Origin: Candidatus Poribacteria bacterium
GTDB lineage: Bacteria; Poribacteria; WGA-4E; WGA-3G
Length of the DNA stretch: 6,538 nucleotides
Assembly: GCA_009845505.1 (NCBI GenBank)
Contig: VXZL01000105.1
Location: 1 to 6,538, forward strand
Direction: 5' to 3'
Shown: one piece after another, positions 6,026-6,538 of the stretch
Position numbering within the stretch: the first letter of the stretch is position 1
Layout: every line of letters begins with the position of its first letter
Notes under the pieces: generated by a model
Databases searched by the model: none
Told to the model about the DNA's origin: nothing
The model's input: the letters and a program-made list of their open reading frames with translations, nothing else
Program-made: the position numbers and the translations under genes

Positions 6026-6532
6026 TCAATTGAAAAATTTACCAAGTGTTTGTTGACTCGGTGGTTTTGTGAACAGAGAAACGACTATTAGTACACAAGA
6101 TGAAACAACAATCAGAATCGCAACGGGCATAATCCCGGTCCCACCGACAGTATACCCAGGGGTCTGCCAATTTCGGAGAAAGAAATAGAGCCACAAAAAA
6201 ATAACACTTATGATTGCAGCGAACGCGCCGTGCTTTGTGCTACGTCGCCAGAAGAGTGCCGCGACGACAATCGGAAAAAGCCCGGAAAATCCGGTAAACG
6301 ACCAAACAGCGAGCCTGAAAATGCTCGGTGTCGCAACAAGCGATATAAGATAGGTAATGCAGAGTACACCCATTACGAACAACCGTCCGACCCACACCCG
6401 CTGGTTCTCCGAAAACGCCTCTCCACGATATTGTTCAACAATTTCGGGTGTTAACATGCTCCCAACAGCAAGCGACTGCGAAGCCAGTGAGGGCATATTT
6501 GCGGCGAAGACGCCTGCGCCTAACTGCCCGGC
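6026..6532 (-). CDS. Sodium:solute symporter family (SSS) permease, C-terminal part
   Basis: This is the C-terminal end of an integral membrane transporter of the solute:sodium symporter family; 5' sequence is missing. The conserved stretch AGQLGAGVFAANMPSLASQSL starts at 6532 and matches the helix that in PutP/SGLT-like proteins lines the cation site. Then come a cytoplasmic-type loop (MLTPEIVEQY...SENQRVWVGR) and four clear hydrophobic segments. Numbered from the Met at 6496 these are about 37-56, 59-83 (with the family-like WSFTGFSGLFP), 90-107 and 121-142. An in-frame TAA at 6533-6535 cuts off the upstream frame three bases before the edge. The first ATG inside (6496) would give a 156-residue fragment, unlikely to work alone because SSS proteins have 11 or more helices. 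Either the gene is broken, or the last bases of this sequence are faulty. The substrate is unknown. The lipoprotein gene follows after 50 nt. Confidence 0.8.
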   Translation of the reverse strand, partial: AGQLGAGVFAANMPSLASQSLAVGSMLTPEIVEQYRGEAFSENQRVWVGRLFVMGVLCITYLISLVATPSIFRLAVWSFTGFSGLFPIVVAALFWRRSTKHGAFAAIISVIFLWLYFFLRNWQTPGYTVGGTGIMPVAILIVVSSCVLIVVSLFTKPPSQQTLGKFFN

Positions 6533-6535
6533 TTA
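6533..6535 (-). other. In-frame TAA inside the symporter gene next to the window edge
   Basis: On the minus strand the codons from the right edge read ATC TAA GCC GGG CAG TTA GGC GCA. Family-like sequence begins right after the TAA, so the stop falls inside a conserved region rather than at a gene boundary. With only three bases beyond it, a real nonsense mutation cannot be told from an assembly or sequencing error at a contig end. Confidence 0.6.
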
Positions 6536-6538
6536 GAT

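Noticed and set aside
5976..6029. TTG start at 6029 for the lipoprotein
   Set aside because: It would put an 18-residue basic tail before the signal peptide and has no ribosome site; the ATG at 5975 gives a typical lipoprotein start.

Overview
The window looks like ordinary chromosomal DNA of an uncultured bacterium: mid-GC coding regions, AT-rich intergenic DNA, dense operons and consensus sigma70-type promoters. A secreted concanavalin-like (LamG/DUF1080-like) protein, an SDR oxidoreductase, an SSS-family transporter and a lipoprotein with a carboxypeptidase-regulatory-like domain sit around a housekeeping block. This mix recalls Candidatus Poribacteria and similar sponge- or sediment-associated lineages. 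That assignment is inference from gene content only; nothing in the window proves it.

Layout. (1) 1-1551, minus strand: an SDR oxidoreductase (781-1551), then a secreted beta-sandwich protein (1-677) cut by the left edge. (2) 1552-1850: a 299-nt divergent intergenic region with two opposed promoters. The minus one (1622-1650) is a perfect TTGACA-17-TATAAT; the plus one (1763-1791) is TTGACA-17-TAAAAT. I see no gene or RNA between them. (3) 1851-5159, plus strand: a four-gene run of a four-cluster ferredoxin, guanylate kinase (gmk), the bifunctional CoA-biosynthesis enzyme (coaBC) and the 16S rRNA dimethyltransferase (rsmA). Gaps are 30, 73 and 2 nt, and one promoter appears to serve all. (4) 5155-5185: an imperfect palindrome at the convergent junction that overlaps the rsmA stop codon. 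(5) 5190-6532, minus strand: a two-gene unit, the C-terminal part of a sodium:solute-symporter-like permease (upstream, reaching the right edge) followed by a lipoprotein.

The plus-strand operon combines nucleotide metabolism (GMP to GDP), coenzyme A synthesis (phosphopantothenoylcysteine formation and decarboxylation) and ribosome maturation (m6,2A of 16S rRNA), headed by an electron carrier with no obvious redox partner here. The minus-strand genes concern the cell envelope and transport.

I found no CRISPR array, insertion sequence, tRNA, rRNA, toxin-antitoxin or defence system, and no convincing new system. The points most worth a second look are the ferredoxin heading a gmk-coaBC-rsmA operon, the in-frame stop in the symporter gene close to the right edge, the lipoprotein architecture, and the palindrome at the convergent junction.
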